64,000 bases of DNA from Desulfovibrio legallii (GCF_900102485.1 NZ_FNBX01000001.1:62001-126000); one strand, 5' to 3'. Shown: positions 19,303 to 29,275, counted from the first letter of the stretch. The notes: generated by a model not told the origin, from the letters alone. Numbers and translations: made by a program.

Positions 19303-19328
19303 CGAAATGTGCGAAAAATTCTGGACAC
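19303..19328 (+). repeat. Short motif AATGTGCGAAAAAT, copy 1 (26-bp form)
   Basis: The 26 bases from CGAAATGTGC to the end CTGGACAC match the minus strand at 52139-52164 with one mismatch, and the 14-base core also matches 8031-8046. It lies about 110 bases before the promoter of the rhodanese gene, on the same strand. The remainder of the 19239-19439 interval shows no gene. Confidence 0.65.
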
Positions 19329-19439
19329 TACCGCAACGACTCCAGCGCCGCCTGGCGGGCTGTTTGTCTGGCGGTTAGCCTTTCCGCCCTGGGAAGCGGT
19401 ATTCCCAAAAGCCGGCGCCTGACCGCCACGCCCTTGCAG

Positions 19440-19468
19440 TTGAAAAGCCCTACAAACTTTGGCATAGT
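19440..19468 (+). promoter_or_regulatory. Sigma-70 promoter of the rhodanese gene
   Basis: TTGAAA (19440-19445) and CATAGT (19463-19468) are 17 bases apart, about 70 bases upstream of the start codon. A nearer TTGACA at 19498 lies too close to the ribosome site to serve. Confidence 0.5.
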
Positions 19469-19536
19469 TAAAAGGAAAAGGAATTGCTATTATTCTGTTG
19501 ACATCCACAAGCAACGGCATATGCCAAGGAGGCTTC

Positions 19537-20148
19537 ATGGCCGCCGAACGCACCATCAGCGCAAAAGACTTGCACACCCTGGATCTGCAACAAATGCTTA
19601 TTGTGGACGTGCGCACCCCCATGGAATTCGCCGAAAAACGCCTGGCCCGGCCCACGGCGTTTGCTCCGGTTGCGGAGCTGAATCCCAGGGACGTGGCCCT
19701 GCGCAGCGGCGCGCTGCAAGACACCCCCATCCTTACCCTCTGCGCCAGCGGCCGCCGCGCCCAGACCGCCGCCGCCAAATTCCTGGAAGCCGGCTTCACA
19801 GACGTGCGCGTCATTGAGGGCGGCCTGGCCGCCTGCCAGGAGGCGGGCCTGCCGACCGCCGGCCAGGGCCAGCCCAAAACCGCGGAAGCCTCGCCCGCCC
19901 TGGACCGTCAGGTGCGCCTTGCCGCGGGCGCGCTTTCCGTCATCTTTATTCTGCTGGGCATCTTCGTCCACGGCGTCTTTTTCCTGGGCGCGCTGTTCGT
20001 GGGCGCGGGGCAGGTTTTCTCCGGCCTGACCAACTGGTGCGGCCTGGCCATGCTGCTCATGCGCGCCCCCTGGAACAAAAAATCTGCCTGCGCCACAGGT
20101 TCCTGCGCCATCGGCGGCGGCAAAAGCCCCGGCGCCAGCTGCCAGTAG
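19537..20148 (+). CDS. Rhodanese-DUF2892 membrane protein (YgaP-like)
   Basis: The 203-aa protein joins an N-terminal rhodanese domain (about residues 5-105) to two membrane segments (about 125-170). The active-site loop is visible as LCASGRRAQTAA, with the catalytic cysteine in LCASG. Such proteins bind or transfer sulfane sulfur at the membrane. A cysteine-containing tail (SACATGSCAIGGG) may also be reactive. AAGGAGG precedes the ATG at 19537; the long upstream reading was not used. It is followed 28 bases later by a persulfide-dioxygenase-like gene, which fits sulfur detoxification or trafficking. Confidence 0.9.
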   Translation: MAAERTISAKDLHTLDLQQMLIVDVRTPMEFAEKRLARPTAFAPVAELNPRDVALRSGALQDTPILTLCASGRRAQTAAAKFLEAGFTDVRVIEGGLAACQEAGLPTAGQGQPKTAEASPALDRQVRLAAGALSVIFILLGIFVHGVFFLGALFVGAGQVFSGLTNWCGLAMLLMRAPWNKKSACATGSCAIGGGKSPGASCQ

Positions 20149-20176
20149 CCATCACCCCAGGCCAAAGGAGTCCGCC

Positions 20177-21046
20177 ATGTCTGCGCCTGTTGTTCGTGGT
20201 TTTTTTGACCCCGTCACCGCCACCTGGACCTATGTGGTCTGGTCCGCCGAGGACGCCCAGCGCCGCTGCGCCGTCATCGACAGCGTGCTGGACTACGACC
20301 TGCCCTCCAGCCGCACTGCCACAACCTCCGCCGATGCGGTCATTGCCTTCATCCGCGCCCAGAGCCTGAGCGTGGAGTGGATTCTTGAAACCCACATCCA
20401 CGCCGACCACCTCACCGCCGCCAGCTACATCAAGGCGCAGCTGGGCGGCAAAATTGCCATCAGCCGCCATATCCTGGACATTATCAAAACCTGGACGCCC
20501 ATCTTCCAGACCCAGGAGGATACCCCGGCCGACGGCTCACAGTTCGACTGCCTCTTTGCCAACGATGAAGAGTTCAGCCTGGCCGGCATGCCCGCCAGGA
20601 TCATTCACACCCCCGGCCACACCCCGGCGGACACCACCTATATTGTGGGCGACGCCGCCTTTGTGGGCGACACTATCTTCCTGCCCGACGTGGGATCGGG
20701 CCGCTGCGACTTCCCCGGCGGCAGCGCCGAGGATTCCTACGAATCCTCCCGCAAACTCTTTGCCCTGCCCGACCACTGCCGCATCTATGTGGGGCACGAC
20801 TACCCGCCCGACGGTGCGCGCGGCCCTCAGTGCATGGCCACCGTGGCCGAACAGAAAGCCCACAACGTGCGCCTGCACACGGGCATAGACAAAGCCGCCT
20901 TTGTCTCCCGCCGCAAGGCTGACGATACCGGCAAAGCCGTGCCGCCCCTGATCCTGCCCTCCATCCAGGCCAATATGCGCACCGGCCAGTTCGGCGCGGC
21001 CGTCAACGGCATCCAGTACATCAAACTGCCCGTGAACAAGATATAA
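20177..21046 (+). CDS. MBL-fold hydrolase, persulfide dioxygenase-like (ETHE1/Blh type)
   Basis: The 289-aa metallo-beta-lactamase-fold protein has THIHADHLTAA as the main metal motif, HTPGHTPADTTYIVGD, and a C-terminal YVGHDYPPDG, the layout of the ETHE1/Blh group that oxidises or hydrolyses glutathione persulfide. It lacks a fused rhodanese domain, but the neighbouring gene supplies one. In an anaerobe a dioxygenase role would be tied to oxygen exposure. AAAGGAG precedes the ATG. Confidence 0.85.
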   Translation: MSAPVVRGFFDPVTATWTYVVWSAEDAQRRCAVIDSVLDYDLPSSRTATTSADAVIAFIRAQSLSVEWILETHIHADHLTAASYIKAQLGGKIAISRHILDIIKTWTPIFQTQEDTPADGSQFDCLFANDEEFSLAGMPARIIHTPGHTPADTTYIVGDAAFVGDTIFLPDVGSGRCDFPGGSAEDSYESSRKLFALPDHCRIYVGHDYPPDGARGPQCMATVAEQKAHNVRLHTGIDKAAFVSRRKADDTGKAVPPLILPSIQANMRTGQFGAAVNGIQYIKLPVNKI

Positions 21047-21064
21047 GGGGAAAAGGGATTTTTT

Positions 21065-21116
21065 GTGGGGGGGAGAGGGGGAGCTTTTGTGAACAAAAGT
21101 TTCCCCTCTCCCCCCA
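21065..21116 (+). terminator. Long G/C-arm hairpin after the MBL gene
   Basis: A G-rich arm containing GAGAGGGG pairs with CCCCTCTC, and an inner stem CTTTTGT/ACAAAAG closes on GA. There is no T tract after the right arm, so termination is plausible but not certain. A similar design stands at 29289-29324. Confidence 0.55.
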
Positions 21117-21200
21117 CCCGCCATCCCCTTCAAAAAACGTTTCCCTGGGCATGCGCCAGGAGGCCAGATGCAGAAAGCAACCTGCTGATATTCCAGAAAT

Positions 21201-21229
21201 TTAACAAAAGCAAAGTTATTCTGTATGCT
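21201..21229 (+). promoter_or_regulatory. Sigma-70 promoter of the old yellow enzyme gene
   Basis: TTAACA (21201-21206) and TATGCT (21224-21229) are 17 bases apart and 25 bases upstream of the start codon, with AGGAGG between. Confidence 0.5.
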
Positions 21230-21253
21230 TTAAGCATCTACCCAGGAGGCAAT

Positions 21254-22357
21254 ATGAATCCCCTCTTTACCCCCATCGCCATCGACGGCCTGACCCTGGC
21301 CAACCGTATCGTCATCCCCCCCATGGACCAGTATTCCGCACAGGACGGCAGCCCCACGGCCTGGCACAGCATGCATTACGGGCATCTGGCCCTTTCCGGC
21401 GCGGGCCTGCTGGTTGTGGAGGCCACGGCTGTGGAGCCCGCCGGGCGCATCTCGCCCTACGATCTCGGCCTGTGGGACGATACGCAGGAAGCCGCGCACA
21501 AGGCCATGCTCCAATTTATCCGCCAGTGCGGCAACGCCGCGCCCATTGCCGTGCAGCTGGGCCATTCCGGCCGCAAGGGCGCTACAGCCCGCCCTTGGGA
21601 AGGCGGCGGCCCTCTGGCCCCCGGCCAGGGCGGCTGGGAAATCTATGCCCCCTCCCCCCTGCCCTACGCCCCTGACCACCAGACCCCCACGGCTCTGAGC
21701 GCAGCCGATCTGGATCGGCTGACCGCGGCTTTTGCCCAGGCGGCCCACCGCGCCGTGCGCGCCGGCTACAACGCCATTGAGCTCCATGTGGCCCACGGCT
21801 ACCTTATGCACCAATTCCTCTCCCCCTTGAGCAACCGCCGCACGGACGCCTACGGCGGCAGCCTGGAAAACCGCATGCGCTTCCCACTGGCCGTGCTCAC
21901 GGCCGTACGCGCCGCCGTGCCCCAGGGCTTCCCCGTGGGGGTGCGTGTTTCCGGCACGGATTTCGCCCCCGGCGGCTGGGATGTGGAGGAATGCGCCGTC
22001 TTCGCCCAGGCTGTGGCCCAGGGCGGCGCGGCCTACATCCACGTTTCCGGCGGCGGGCTTACGCCGGAGCAGCACATTGATCTCGCCCCAGGCTACCAGG
22101 TGGGCCTGGCCGCTCGCGTCAAGGCCGCCGTGCCCGGCCTGCCGGTCATCGCCGTGGGGCTGATCACTGAGGCGGAGCTGGCCTCCAGCATTGTGGTTAC
22201 CGGCCAGGCGGACATGGTGGCCATCGGCCGCGGCATGCTCTACGACCCGCGCTGGCCCTGGCACGCCGCCGCAACCCTGGGCCAGACCCTTCCCGGCGCG
22301 CCACGCCAGTACCTGCGCTCCAGGCCCCATAACGTCAAGGAGCTCTTTGCCGACTGA
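21254..22357 (+). CDS. Old yellow enzyme family NAD(P)H-flavin oxidoreductase (YqjM/NamA-like)
   Basis: The 367-aa TIM-barrel flavoprotein has N-terminal LANRIVIPPMDQYSAQDG and the substrate-binding segment VQLGHSGRKG. ELHVAHGYLMHQFLSPLSNR, AYGGSLENRMRF and a C-terminal GRGMLYDPRWPWHAA follow. These match the YqjM-like class of OYEs, which reduce activated C=C bonds such as quinones and enals using NAD(P)H. The ATG at 21254 has AGGAGG upstream. It stands alone between its own promoter and a strong bidirectional terminator. Confidence 0.92.
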   Translation: MNPLFTPIAIDGLTLANRIVIPPMDQYSAQDGSPTAWHSMHYGHLALSGAGLLVVEATAVEPAGRISPYDLGLWDDTQEAAHKAMLQFIRQCGNAAPIAVQLGHSGRKGATARPWEGGGPLAPGQGGWEIYAPSPLPYAPDHQTPTALSAADLDRLTAAFAQAAHRAVRAGYNAIELHVAHGYLMHQFLSPLSNRRTDAYGGSLENRMRFPLAVLTAVRAAVPQGFPVGVRVSGTDFAPGGWDVEECAVFAQAVAQGGAAYIHVSGGGLTPEQHIDLAPGYQVGLAARVKAAVPGLPVIAVGLITEAELASSIVVTGQADMVAIGRGMLYDPRWPWHAAATLGQTLPGAPRQYLRSRPHNVKELFAD

Positions 22358-22400
22358 CGCCACAGAACGTCGGCGATAAATCTCTCGTCCGGCCATGCAC

Positions 22401-22441
22401 GCAAAAAGCGGCTTGTCTCCTGGAGGCAAGCCGCTTTTTGC
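22401..22441. terminator. Bidirectional terminator
   Basis: GCAAAAAGCGGCTTG pairs with CAAGCCGCTTTTTGC, a 15-bp stem with an 11-base loop and T-rich flank on both strands. It separates the OYE gene from the convergent small gene. Confidence 0.85.
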
Positions 22442-22582
22442 GTCCTCAAAAGGGCAGACAAGCCGCCCCTTCTGTCCTGAACCGCGCTGCAAAGCTGCCG
22501 CGCTTGCGCTTTTGGCGAACGTTTCTTGACGCAACCGCCAGCGGGCGCTTCAAGCGTGAATGCTCAAGCGTTGTACAATGCG

Positions 22583-22888
22583 CTACCCCTTGGAGCCGCG
22601 CTTGGAGGCCTTGAGCGGATTCACCTTTTTGGTGGCCACGGTTTCGGATCTGATGCGGTGCTGGTTGCCGCTCCAAAGCTCTTCCGGGTCCAGTCCCAGC
22701 GCCGTCAGACGCGCCTTGACGCCCTTGCGCTCTGCGCTGTAGCGGTGGCGGTCCGCCATAACGCTGCCCACATAGTTGGGCGTGGTCAGGTACAAGCCCG
22801 CTTTGTCAATGGCCAGCATATAGCTAGCGCCGTTTTCCTCAACTGCCTGAATGACCATATCTTCAGTGGTGCCAAAGCGATTTTCCAT
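22583..22888 (-). CDS. Conserved-looking hypothetical protein, 101 aa
   Basis: The product begins MENRFGTTEDMVIQAVEENG and has a basic C-terminal tail (KKVNPLKASKRGSKG). No family was recognised. It is small, soluble and without cysteine or signal peptide; the basic tail could contact nucleic acid. The ATG at 22888 has GGAG upstream at a good distance; a longer version from 22933 is possible but less well supported. It faces the OYE gene convergently. Confidence 0.65.
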   Translation of the reverse strand: MENRFGTTEDMVIQAVEENGASYMLAIDKAGLYLTTPNYVGSVMADRHRYSAERKGVKARLTALGLDPEELWSGNQHRIRSETVATKKVNPLKASKRGSKG

Positions 22889-23046
22889 GCTGCGTTCTCC
22901 TTCTGCTGCTCCGTGGGGCGTCTCAGCCCGCACTGGACCAGTCTATACGAAAAAGAATTTCATTGTCAAATACACGTCAAAGCCCCCCACGCCAGAAGGG
23001 GGTTCCGAAGCGAACCCACCTCTACCAACAGACGAACAATCCGCGT

Positions 23047-23088
23047 AAAAAAACAGGACACGCCCCGTCCGAAGGGCATGCCCTGTTT
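23047..23088 (-). terminator. Rho-independent terminator after grpE
   Basis: On the minus strand ACAGGGCATGCCC pairs imperfectly with GGGGCGTGTCCTGT and is followed by seven T residues. A further palindrome GTTCCCC/GGGGAAC lies directly before it. Confidence 0.75.
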
Positions 23089-23127
23089 CCCCATTTGGGG
23101 AACAAAAATTATTCTGCAAGAAGAATA

Positions 23128-23853
23128 TTACGGGTTGACCATCACCTTGGCCGGGCGCAGCAGTCTGTCGCCCAGCTTGTAACCGCGCTGCAGCACGCGG
23201 GTGACCGATTGGGGGGCCAGGTCGGGCCGGGCGTCAAAGCCCACGGCCTCGTGCAGGCCGGGGTTGAACTCCTCGCCTTCTTCGCCGATGGGGCGCAGCC
23301 CGTGCTTGGTCACGGCGTCCAGCAAGAGCTTGCGGGTCATGGCCACGCCCTGCAGCATATCTTTGCAGGCTTCGGCCTTGCTGCCGTACTGCAGGGCCAG
23401 GTCCAGATTGTCCAGGGTGGGCAGCAAGTCGCCCAGCACCTTTTCGGCCGCATAGCGCACCTGCTCCTGATGTTCGCGGGTCAGGCGCTTCTTGAAATTG
23501 TCCATTTCAGCAACGGCGCGCAGACGCATTTCTTCCATCTCCGCCTTGCAGCGCGCCAGCGCGTCCTCGCCCGCAGGCGCGGCGTCGGGCACAAACATCT
23601 CCACCACATCCTCGTCCCCGGCGGGCTCCGTAGCGGGCGTCCCGCCGTCGGGCCGCGCGGCGGCCGTCGCCTGGGCATCCACCGCCGGGCCGGACGTTGC
23701 GTTCGCCTGGGGCGCGCCCTGGGTGGCTGCGTCCGCCTGGGCGCAGGTTTCCCGCTGGTCGCGGGGGTCAGTTTCCGGCGCGGTCTCCCCGTCCGCCGCA
23801 TTGTGGAAGGGCTGGGGCTGCCCGTAAAAATGGTGCATCTTATGACGCTGCAT
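23128..23853 (-). CDS. grpE: Nucleotide exchange factor GrpE
   Basis: GrpE (241 aa) releases ADP from DnaK. The N-terminal 85 residues are low-complexity and acidic; the coiled coil then follows (RCKAEMEEMRLRAVAEMDNF) with the conserved FKKRLTREHQEQVRYA. The beta domain ends the chain with VLQRGYKLGDRLLRPAKVMV. GGAGGAAGC precedes the ATG. It stands alone here; hrcA, dnaK and dnaJ are not in the window. Confidence 0.96.
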   Translation of the reverse strand: MQRHKMHHFYGQPQPFHNAADGETAPETDPRDQRETCAQADAATQGAPQANATSGPAVDAQATAAARPDGGTPATEPAGDEDVVEMFVPDAAPAGEDALARCKAEMEEMRLRAVAEMDNFKKRLTREHQEQVRYAAEKVLGDLLPTLDNLDLALQYGSKAEACKDMLQGVAMTRKLLLDAVTKHGLRPIGEEGEEFNPGLHEAVGFDARPDLAPQSVTRVLQRGYKLGDRLLRPAKVMVNP

Positions 23854-24013
23854 GCTTCCTCCAGAATATCCCGCCAGGGGGCGGCATCATTGTTGCTAAG
23901 TAAGGTCGCCCTCCCCCTCTGTCAAGGGCGCTCGCCCTGCGCCGTCCGGCGGGCCGCTTGCATTCGCCCTTGCCTTGGCCTACACTTTTGCAATTCAGCG
24001 CAGGAAGGATGCC

Positions 24014-24895
24014 ATGCTCCGTAGTATGACCGGATTCGGCCGCTGTGTGGTGGAAGGCCCCCTCTTCACCCAGCAGTGGGAAGTGAAAAGCGTCAACAGC
24101 CGTCACCTGGATCTCAAGTGGCGTCTGCCCCCCACCCTGCGCAGCCTGGAGGCCCGGCTGGAAAAAGTCGTGCGCCGCTACGCTTCGCGCGGGCGGGCGG
24201 ACATCAGCCTCATGCTCCAGTACGCGCCCGGCGGCGCGCCCTCCATGCGCTTTGACGCGCCTCAAGCCGCGGCCATGCTGGACAGTCTCCAGGCTCTGGC
24301 CCTGACCAGGGGCGACGATTTTACCCCGGACTACAACCAGCTGCTGGGCATCAACGCCCTGTGGGGCGACAACGGCGAGGAACTGGACGAAGACACCGCC
24401 GCCACCCTGGAAGACGGCCTGGCCCTGGCCCTGGAAGACTGGAACGAGGCCCGCGCCGCCGAAGGCCGCGCTCTGGCCACGGACATGCACTCCCGCATCC
24501 TGCGCATGGAAGAATGGACCGGCCTGATCGCCGAGCGCGCCCCGGCCATCAAGGACGAAAGGGCGACCGTGCTGCACGAGCGCCTGAACGAAGCCCTGGC
24601 CCAGAGCGGGCAGGAGCTGGACGAAGGCCGCTTTCTGCAGGAGGTGGTCACCCTGGCCGACCGCCTGGACGTGAGCGAAGAGCTCACCCGCCTGGCCACC
24701 CACCTGGCCCGGCTGCACGATCTGCTCCAGTCCGGCGGGGACGCCGGCCGGCGGCTGGACTTCACCCTGCAGGAGTGCTTCCGCGAGATCAACACCTGCG
24801 GCAACAAGCTGCCTGACGTGCAGCTCTCCCGCCTGGTGGTGGACTTCAAGAACGAACTGGAAAAATGCCGCGAACAGGTCCAGAATCTGGAATAA
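24014..24895 (+). CDS. yicC: YicC-family endoribonuclease
   Basis: The 293-aa protein has the family start MTGFGRCVVEGP, the NSRHLDLKWRLP block and the C-terminal segment ECFREINTCGNKLPD, followed by the acidic C-terminal helix. YicC proteins are endoribonucleases involved in RNA turnover. The ATG at 24014 (MLRSMTGFG) has AGGAAGG upstream; an in-frame start at 23975 lacks support. It heads an operon with remA, gmk, pyrF, a TPR gene and recJ, an order common for yicC-gmk neighbourhoods. Confidence 0.95.
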   Translation: MLRSMTGFGRCVVEGPLFTQQWEVKSVNSRHLDLKWRLPPTLRSLEARLEKVVRRYASRGRADISLMLQYAPGGAPSMRFDAPQAAAMLDSLQALALTRGDDFTPDYNQLLGINALWGDNGEELDEDTAATLEDGLALALEDWNEARAAEGRALATDMHSRILRMEEWTGLIAERAPAIKDERATVLHERLNEALAQSGQELDEGRFLQEVVTLADRLDVSEELTRLATHLARLHDLLQSGGDAGRRLDFTLQECFREINTCGNKLPDVQLSRLVVDFKNELEKCREQVQNLE

Positions 24896-24898
24896 CCC

Positions 24899-25156
24899 AT
24901 GCCCCGAGACAGACTTATCAACATCGGCTTCGGCAACTATGTGCTGGCGGGCCGGGTGGTGGGCATCGTGAACCCCGCATCCTCGCCCATGAAGCGGCTG
25001 CGCGAGGACGCCAGGGCCGAGGGCCGGCTGATTGACGCCACCCAGGGCCGCAAAACCCGCTCCATTCTGGTGACCGATTCCAACCACGTGATCCTCTCCT
25101 CCATTCAGCCGGAGACCATCAGTCAGCGCTTTGCGCAAGAGGAAGAACCCCGATGA
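24899..25156 (+). CDS. remA: RemA-like regulatory protein (DUF370)
   Basis: The 85-aa protein matches the RemA/DUF370 family: [40 protein letters not shown] and [16 protein letters not shown]. In Bacillus RemA is a DNA-binding activator; outside Firmicutes its target is unknown. The gene is 3 bases from yicC and overlaps gmk by ATGA, the usual yicC-remA-gmk linkage. Confidence 0.95.
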   Translation: MPRDRLINIGFGNYVLAGRVVGIVNPASSPMKRLREDARAEGRLIDATQGRKTRSILVTDSNHVILSSIQPETISQRFAQEEEPR

Positions 25157-25761
25157 CCCGCCACGGCATCGCCTTGGTTTTGAGCGCCCCCTCCGGCGCG
25201 GGCAAAACCACCCTGATCAAACGCCTGCGGGCGGAGTTTCCCGGTTTTGCCTACTCCGTTTCCTGCACCACCAGAGCGCCCCGCCCTGGCGAAACGGACG
25301 GCAAGGACTACTATTTTCTGCCCCGGGAAACCTTTGAGCGCCGCCGCGCTGAAAACTATTTTGCGGAATGGGCCGAAGTGCACGGCAATCTGTACGGCAC
25401 GCCGCTGGAACCGGTAAAGGAAGCCCTGCGCCGGGGCACGGACCTTATCTTTGACATTGACGTGCAGGGCGCGGCCCAGCTCAAGCTCAGTCTTGCCGAG
25501 GCCCTTTTTGTCTTCATCCTCCCGCCCGGCCTGGACGAACTGGAGAGCCGCCTGCGCGGACGGGGGCAGGACGACGAAGCCAGCATCCAACGCCGCCTGG
25601 CCAACGCCCGGAGTGAAATGGCCCAGGCCCGCTGGTACGACGCCCTGGTGGTCAACGACGACCTGGACCAGGCCTATGACCGGCTGCGTGCCGCCTACCT
25701 GGCGGCCACCCTGGCCCCCGCGCGCAACCCCGGCTTGGTGGAAGCCCTGCTGGCCCGTTGA
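25153..25761 (+). CDS. gmk: Guanylate kinase
   Basis: The 202-aa enzyme phosphorylates GMP to GDP with ATP. The P-loop [12 protein letters not shown], the GMP-binding region [17 protein letters not shown] and DIDVQGAAQ are all present. Length is normal for the family. The ATG overlaps the remA stop by four bases, so the two are co-translated. Confidence 0.97.
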   Translation: MTRHGIALVLSAPSGAGKTTLIKRLRAEFPGFAYSVSCTTRAPRPGETDGKDYYFLPRETFERRRAENYFAEWAEVHGNLYGTPLEPVKEALRRGTDLIFDIDVQGAAQLKLSLAEALFVFILPPGLDELESRLRGRGQDDEASIQRRLANARSEMAQARWYDALVVNDDLDQAYDRLRAAYLAATLAPARNPGLVEALLAR

Positions 25762-25792
25762 CGCCGCATCCTTTACCGCCTTTGAGGAAGCT

Positions 25793-26548
25793 ATGCCCCT
25801 GACCCGCATCCCTCCCCGCCCTGATCTGGTCGTGGCCCTGGACCTGCCGGACAAAGACCGCGCTTTGAGCCTGGCCCGCAGGCTGCGCGGCGTCGCGCCC
25901 TGGTGCAAGGTGGGCATGGAGCTTTTTACCCTGGCTGGCCCAGCCCTGCTGGAATCCCTGCGCGGTCTGGGCTTTAACGTCTTTCTGGACCTGAAATTTT
26001 ACGATATCCCCCACACGGTGGCCCAGGCCGTCAAGGCCGCCGCTGCCGGCGGCGCGGACCTGCTCACCCTGCACTGCCAGGGCGGGGAGCGCATGTGCCG
26101 CGCGGCGCGGGAAGCGGCGGCGGGCCTGCCCGGCGGCGGGCCGCTGCTCTTCGGCGTCACGGTGCTCACCAGTTTTGCCCAGGGCGAAATGCCGGGCATT
26201 GTCGCCGCACCCCAGGACTTTGCGCTCTCTCTGGCCCGGGGCGCGGCGGCCTGGGGACTGGACGGCGTGGTCTGCTCCGGCCATGAAGTCCCAGAGATCA
26301 AAAAAGCCTGCCCCGGCCTGCGCTGCCTCTGCCCCGGCATTCGTCCGGAAGGCGCAGCCGCGGACGATCAGCGCCGGGTCATGACGCCCGCCATGGCCGT
26401 GGCCGCCGGGGCGGACTACCTGGTGGCGGGCAGGCCCATCATTGCCGCGCCGGATCCGGCCGAAGCCGCACGGGCCATGGCCGCCGCCATCCGCCACGCG
26501 GCCCTGCGCGCCCAGGGCGTTCCCCCTGCGGCGCACAGCCCGGCGTAA
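25793..26548 (+). CDS. pyrF: Orotidine 5'-phosphate decarboxylase
   Basis: The 251-aa enzyme makes UMP from OMP, the last step of de novo pyrimidine synthesis. The catalytic segment FLDLKFYDIPHTV and the C-terminal VAAGADYLVAGRPI phosphate-binding region are present. GAGGAAG precedes the ATG at 25793, 31 bases after gmk. It adds a second nucleotide gene to the operon. Confidence 0.97.
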   Translation: MPLTRIPPRPDLVVALDLPDKDRALSLARRLRGVAPWCKVGMELFTLAGPALLESLRGLGFNVFLDLKFYDIPHTVAQAVKAAAAGGADLLTLHCQGGERMCRAAREAAAGLPGGGPLLFGVTVLTSFAQGEMPGIVAAPQDFALSLARGAAAWGLDGVVCSGHEVPEIKKACPGLRCLCPGIRPEGAAADDQRRVMTPAMAVAAGADYLVAGRPIIAAPDPAEAARAMAAAIRHAALRAQGVPPAAHSPA

Positions 26549-26624
26549 GGCCCTGCCGCCAGCCGCGCCGATGTTGTTCCGGCACCGTTAACCGCGCCAG
26601 ACACTTTGGCAGAAGAGAAAAAGC

Positions 26625-27545
26625 ATGACAGCCCCTACGCCTTCATCCGCTCCCCAGGCCGCCTCCAAGGCTGCCGCCCCCGTCACCAACGGCAAAACGC
26701 AGGTGCGCGGCGTGTTTTCGACCCAGGAAGTCCGCAAGGTGGGCACCGGCACCACCACCCGCAAAACCGTGCAGAAAAATTTCTGGTTTGTGGAGCAACA
26801 GGGCACGGTCATCCAGTGCCAGCCCCTCAACCCCAATTATGTGCCCAGCGGCCCCAAGCGCACCATCACCATGGATGAGCTGCTTACCAAATTCGCGCCG
26901 GAACCGGAGTTCTACCTCAATTCCGTGTTCCCCAAGATGCTGGAATTGCAGCGCAGCGTGGAAAACGGCGACAGCCTCCGCGAAAAGGGCGACACCTTTG
27001 CCGCCGAGTTTGAATACGACCACGCCCTTAAAATCGACGAAGAGAACGTGCGGGCCAACTTCGGCATCGGACTCACCTACCTGGAACGCGGCGATACGGA
27101 GCGCGCTCAGGATATCTTCAAACGCCTGGTCAAGCTGGACGGCGCATTTGAGCCGGAGCACAAGCACCTGTTCAACGAGTTTGGCATCAGCCTGCGCAAA
27201 AACCACATGCTGGAGCAATCCCTGGCCTACTACCGCCGCGCCCTGGAGCTGACCAAGAACGACGAAAACCTCTACATGAACATGGCCCGCGTGCAACTGG
27301 AGGCCAAAGACCTGCCCAGCTGCGTTGACAACCTGCTGGAAGCCCTGCGCCTGGCCCCCCGCCACGAACCTTCCCTCAAATTCCTGGCCTGGCTCATCCA
27401 GAAGCAGATGGTGCCCGCCGACAAGGTGGACGACGTGCGCACGGCCCTGCAGGCCGCCGCCCAGGCCGCCGCGCCCCAGGCTCCTTCCGGCGCGCCAGCC
27501 GCAGCGCCGCCCTCTGCACCGCAAAGCGGCGGGACGCAAGCGTGA
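26625..27545 (+). CDS. Tetratricopeptide-repeat protein
   Basis: The 306-aa protein has an N-terminal 85-residue region ([20 protein letters not shown]) of unknown fold, then about four TPR units (residues about 110-265; for example [20 protein letters not shown]), and an Ala/Pro-rich tail. It has no signal peptide. Its stop overlaps the recJ start as GTGA. Partner and role are unknown. Confidence 0.85.
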   Translation: MTAPTPSSAPQAASKAAAPVTNGKTQVRGVFSTQEVRKVGTGTTTRKTVQKNFWFVEQQGTVIQCQPLNPNYVPSGPKRTITMDELLTKFAPEPEFYLNSVFPKMLELQRSVENGDSLREKGDTFAAEFEYDHALKIDEENVRANFGIGLTYLERGDTERAQDIFKRLVKLDGAFEPEHKHLFNEFGISLRKNHMLEQSLAYYRRALELTKNDENLYMNMARVQLEAKDLPSCVDNLLEALRLAPRHEPSLKFLAWLIQKQMVPADKVDDVRTALQAAAQAAAPQAPSGAPAAAPPSAPQSGGTQA

Positions 27546-29275
27546 AAACCTGGCGACAACGGCAAGCGCCTGAGGGACAGCCCTCTGCGCCGCCCCAGGC
27601 CTGGGCCGAAGAACTGGGCATCTCTCTTCCCCTTCTGGAGCTGCTCTGGCGGCGGGGCTTTACCCGCCGGGAAGCTATGGACGCCTTTCTTTCCGCCCGG
27701 TTGGGCGCGCTCACTCCGCCCGCCCGCTGGCCGCAGATTCCGGAGGCCGCCGACCTTCTGGCCCGCGAACTCATGGCGGGCAAACCTCTGGCCGTCTGGG
27801 GCGATTACGACGTGGACGGCATTACGGCCACGGCCCTGGTGCTGGACGTGCTGGAAAGCCACGGCCTGGACGTCCGCTGGCACATCCCGGACCGCCGCAG
27901 CGAAGGCTACGGGCTCAACCTGCCCCAGGTGGAGGCCCTGGCCGCCCAGGGCTGCCGCCTGCTGCTCACGGTAGATTGCGGCATTGCCGATGTGGCCGCC
28001 GTGGCCCGCGCCCGCGAGCTGGGCCTGACCGTGGTGGTTTCGGACCACCACCTGCCCGGCCCGGAGCTGCCCCCGGCCCAGGCCCTCTGCAATCCCCGCC
28101 TCTGCCCGGAGGCGGAGCTGCCCTACCCCCACCTGGCGGGCGTGGGCGTGGCTTTTTACCTTATGGGGGCGCTCAACGCCGCCCTGGCCCCGCACACGGG
28201 CCGCCGCCACCGCATGGACAACGTGCTGGATCTGGTGGCCCTGGGCACGTTGGCAGACGTTATGCCCCTTACGGGCGAAAACCGCATTCTGGTGCGCGGC
28301 GGGCTCACCTACATGGCCGCGGCCGCCCGGCCGGGCCTGGCGGCCCTTAAGGCCGTGAGCAAACTGGACCCGGCCGCCGCCCTGAGCAGCGGGCAGGCCG
28401 TCTTTCGCCTGGCCCCGCGCATCAACGCCGCCGGCCGCATGGGCCAGGGGGCGCTGGCCCTGCGCCTGCTGCGGGAAAAGGACCACGCCAAAGCCGCCGC
28501 CCTGGCCCAAGAGCTGGACGCCCTCAACACCAGCCGCCGCCAGGAGGAAGAACGCATCCACACCGCGGCCCGCGCCCAGGCCCTGGACCTGCTGGACCGC
28601 GAGCCCCGCGCCGGTCTGGTGCTCTACGGCAAGGACTGGCACCCCGGCGTGGTGGGCATTGTGGCCTCGCGCATGGTGGAGGAATTTTACCGCCCCACCG
28701 TCATCCTCTGCGACGACGGCGGCTGCGTCAAAGGTTCCGGCCGCTCGGTGCGGGAATTTGACCTCCACGCGGGCCTGGCCCGCACGGCCTCCTGCCTGCT
28801 GGGCTTCGGCGGGCACCGCCTGGCCGCGGGCGTGCGCCTTACGCCAGGCAACGTGGCGACCTTCCGCGCGGCGTTTGAAGCCGTCTGCGCGGACATCCTG
28901 GGCACAACGCCCCTTACCCCCAGCCTGACCCTCGAAGGCGAGCTGGGCTTTGACCAGGCAAGCAACCGCGACTTTCTCAAGGAGCTGGAGCTGCTGCGCC
29001 CCTTTGGGCCCGGCAATGCCGAGCCCGTCTTTGCCTCCCCCCCCCTGCTGGTGCGCGACCGCGCGCCCCTGGGCCACAGCCGGGAACATGTGCGCCTGCG
29101 CCTCCAGGATGAAACCAGCGGCATCACCCTCAGCGCCAAAGGCTGGGGCCTGGGCAAAAATATGCCCGCCTCCCTCACCGGCCGCCGCATCCGCGTGGCC
29201 TATACGCCCAGACTGGATACCTACAACGGCGTGGCCTCCGTAGACGTGGGCATCAAGGACTGGCAACCCGCGTAA
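27542..29275 (+). CDS. recJ: Single-stranded-DNA-specific exonuclease RecJ
   Basis: RecJ (577 aa) degrades single-stranded DNA 5' to 3' in recombination and mismatch repair. The DHH phosphoesterase motifs are visible: [33 protein letters not shown] and [15 protein letters not shown]. The DHHA1 part has [11 protein letters not shown], and an OB-type domain follows. The start is GTG at 27542, overlapping the TPR gene by four bases. Confidence 0.96.
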   Translation: MKTWRQRQAPEGQPSAPPQAWAEELGISLPLLELLWRRGFTRREAMDAFLSARLGALTPPARWPQIPEAADLLARELMAGKPLAVWGDYDVDGITATALVLDVLESHGLDVRWHIPDRRSEGYGLNLPQVEALAAQGCRLLLTVDCGIADVAAVARARELGLTVVVSDHHLPGPELPPAQALCNPRLCPEAELPYPHLAGVGVAFYLMGALNAALAPHTGRRHRMDNVLDLVALGTLADVMPLTGENRILVRGGLTYMAAAARPGLAALKAVSKLDPAAALSSGQAVFRLAPRINAAGRMGQGALALRLLREKDHAKAAALAQELDALNTSRRQEEERIHTAARAQALDLLDREPRAGLVLYGKDWHPGVVGIVASRMVEEFYRPTVILCDDGGCVKGSGRSVREFDLHAGLARTASCLLGFGGHRLAAGVRLTPGNVATFRAAFEAVCADILGTTPLTPSLTLEGELGFDQASNRDFLKELELLRPFGPGNAEPVFASPPLLVRDRAPLGHSREHVRLRLQDETSGITLSAKGWGLGKNMPASLTGRRIRVAYTPRLDTYNGVASVDVGIKDWQPA

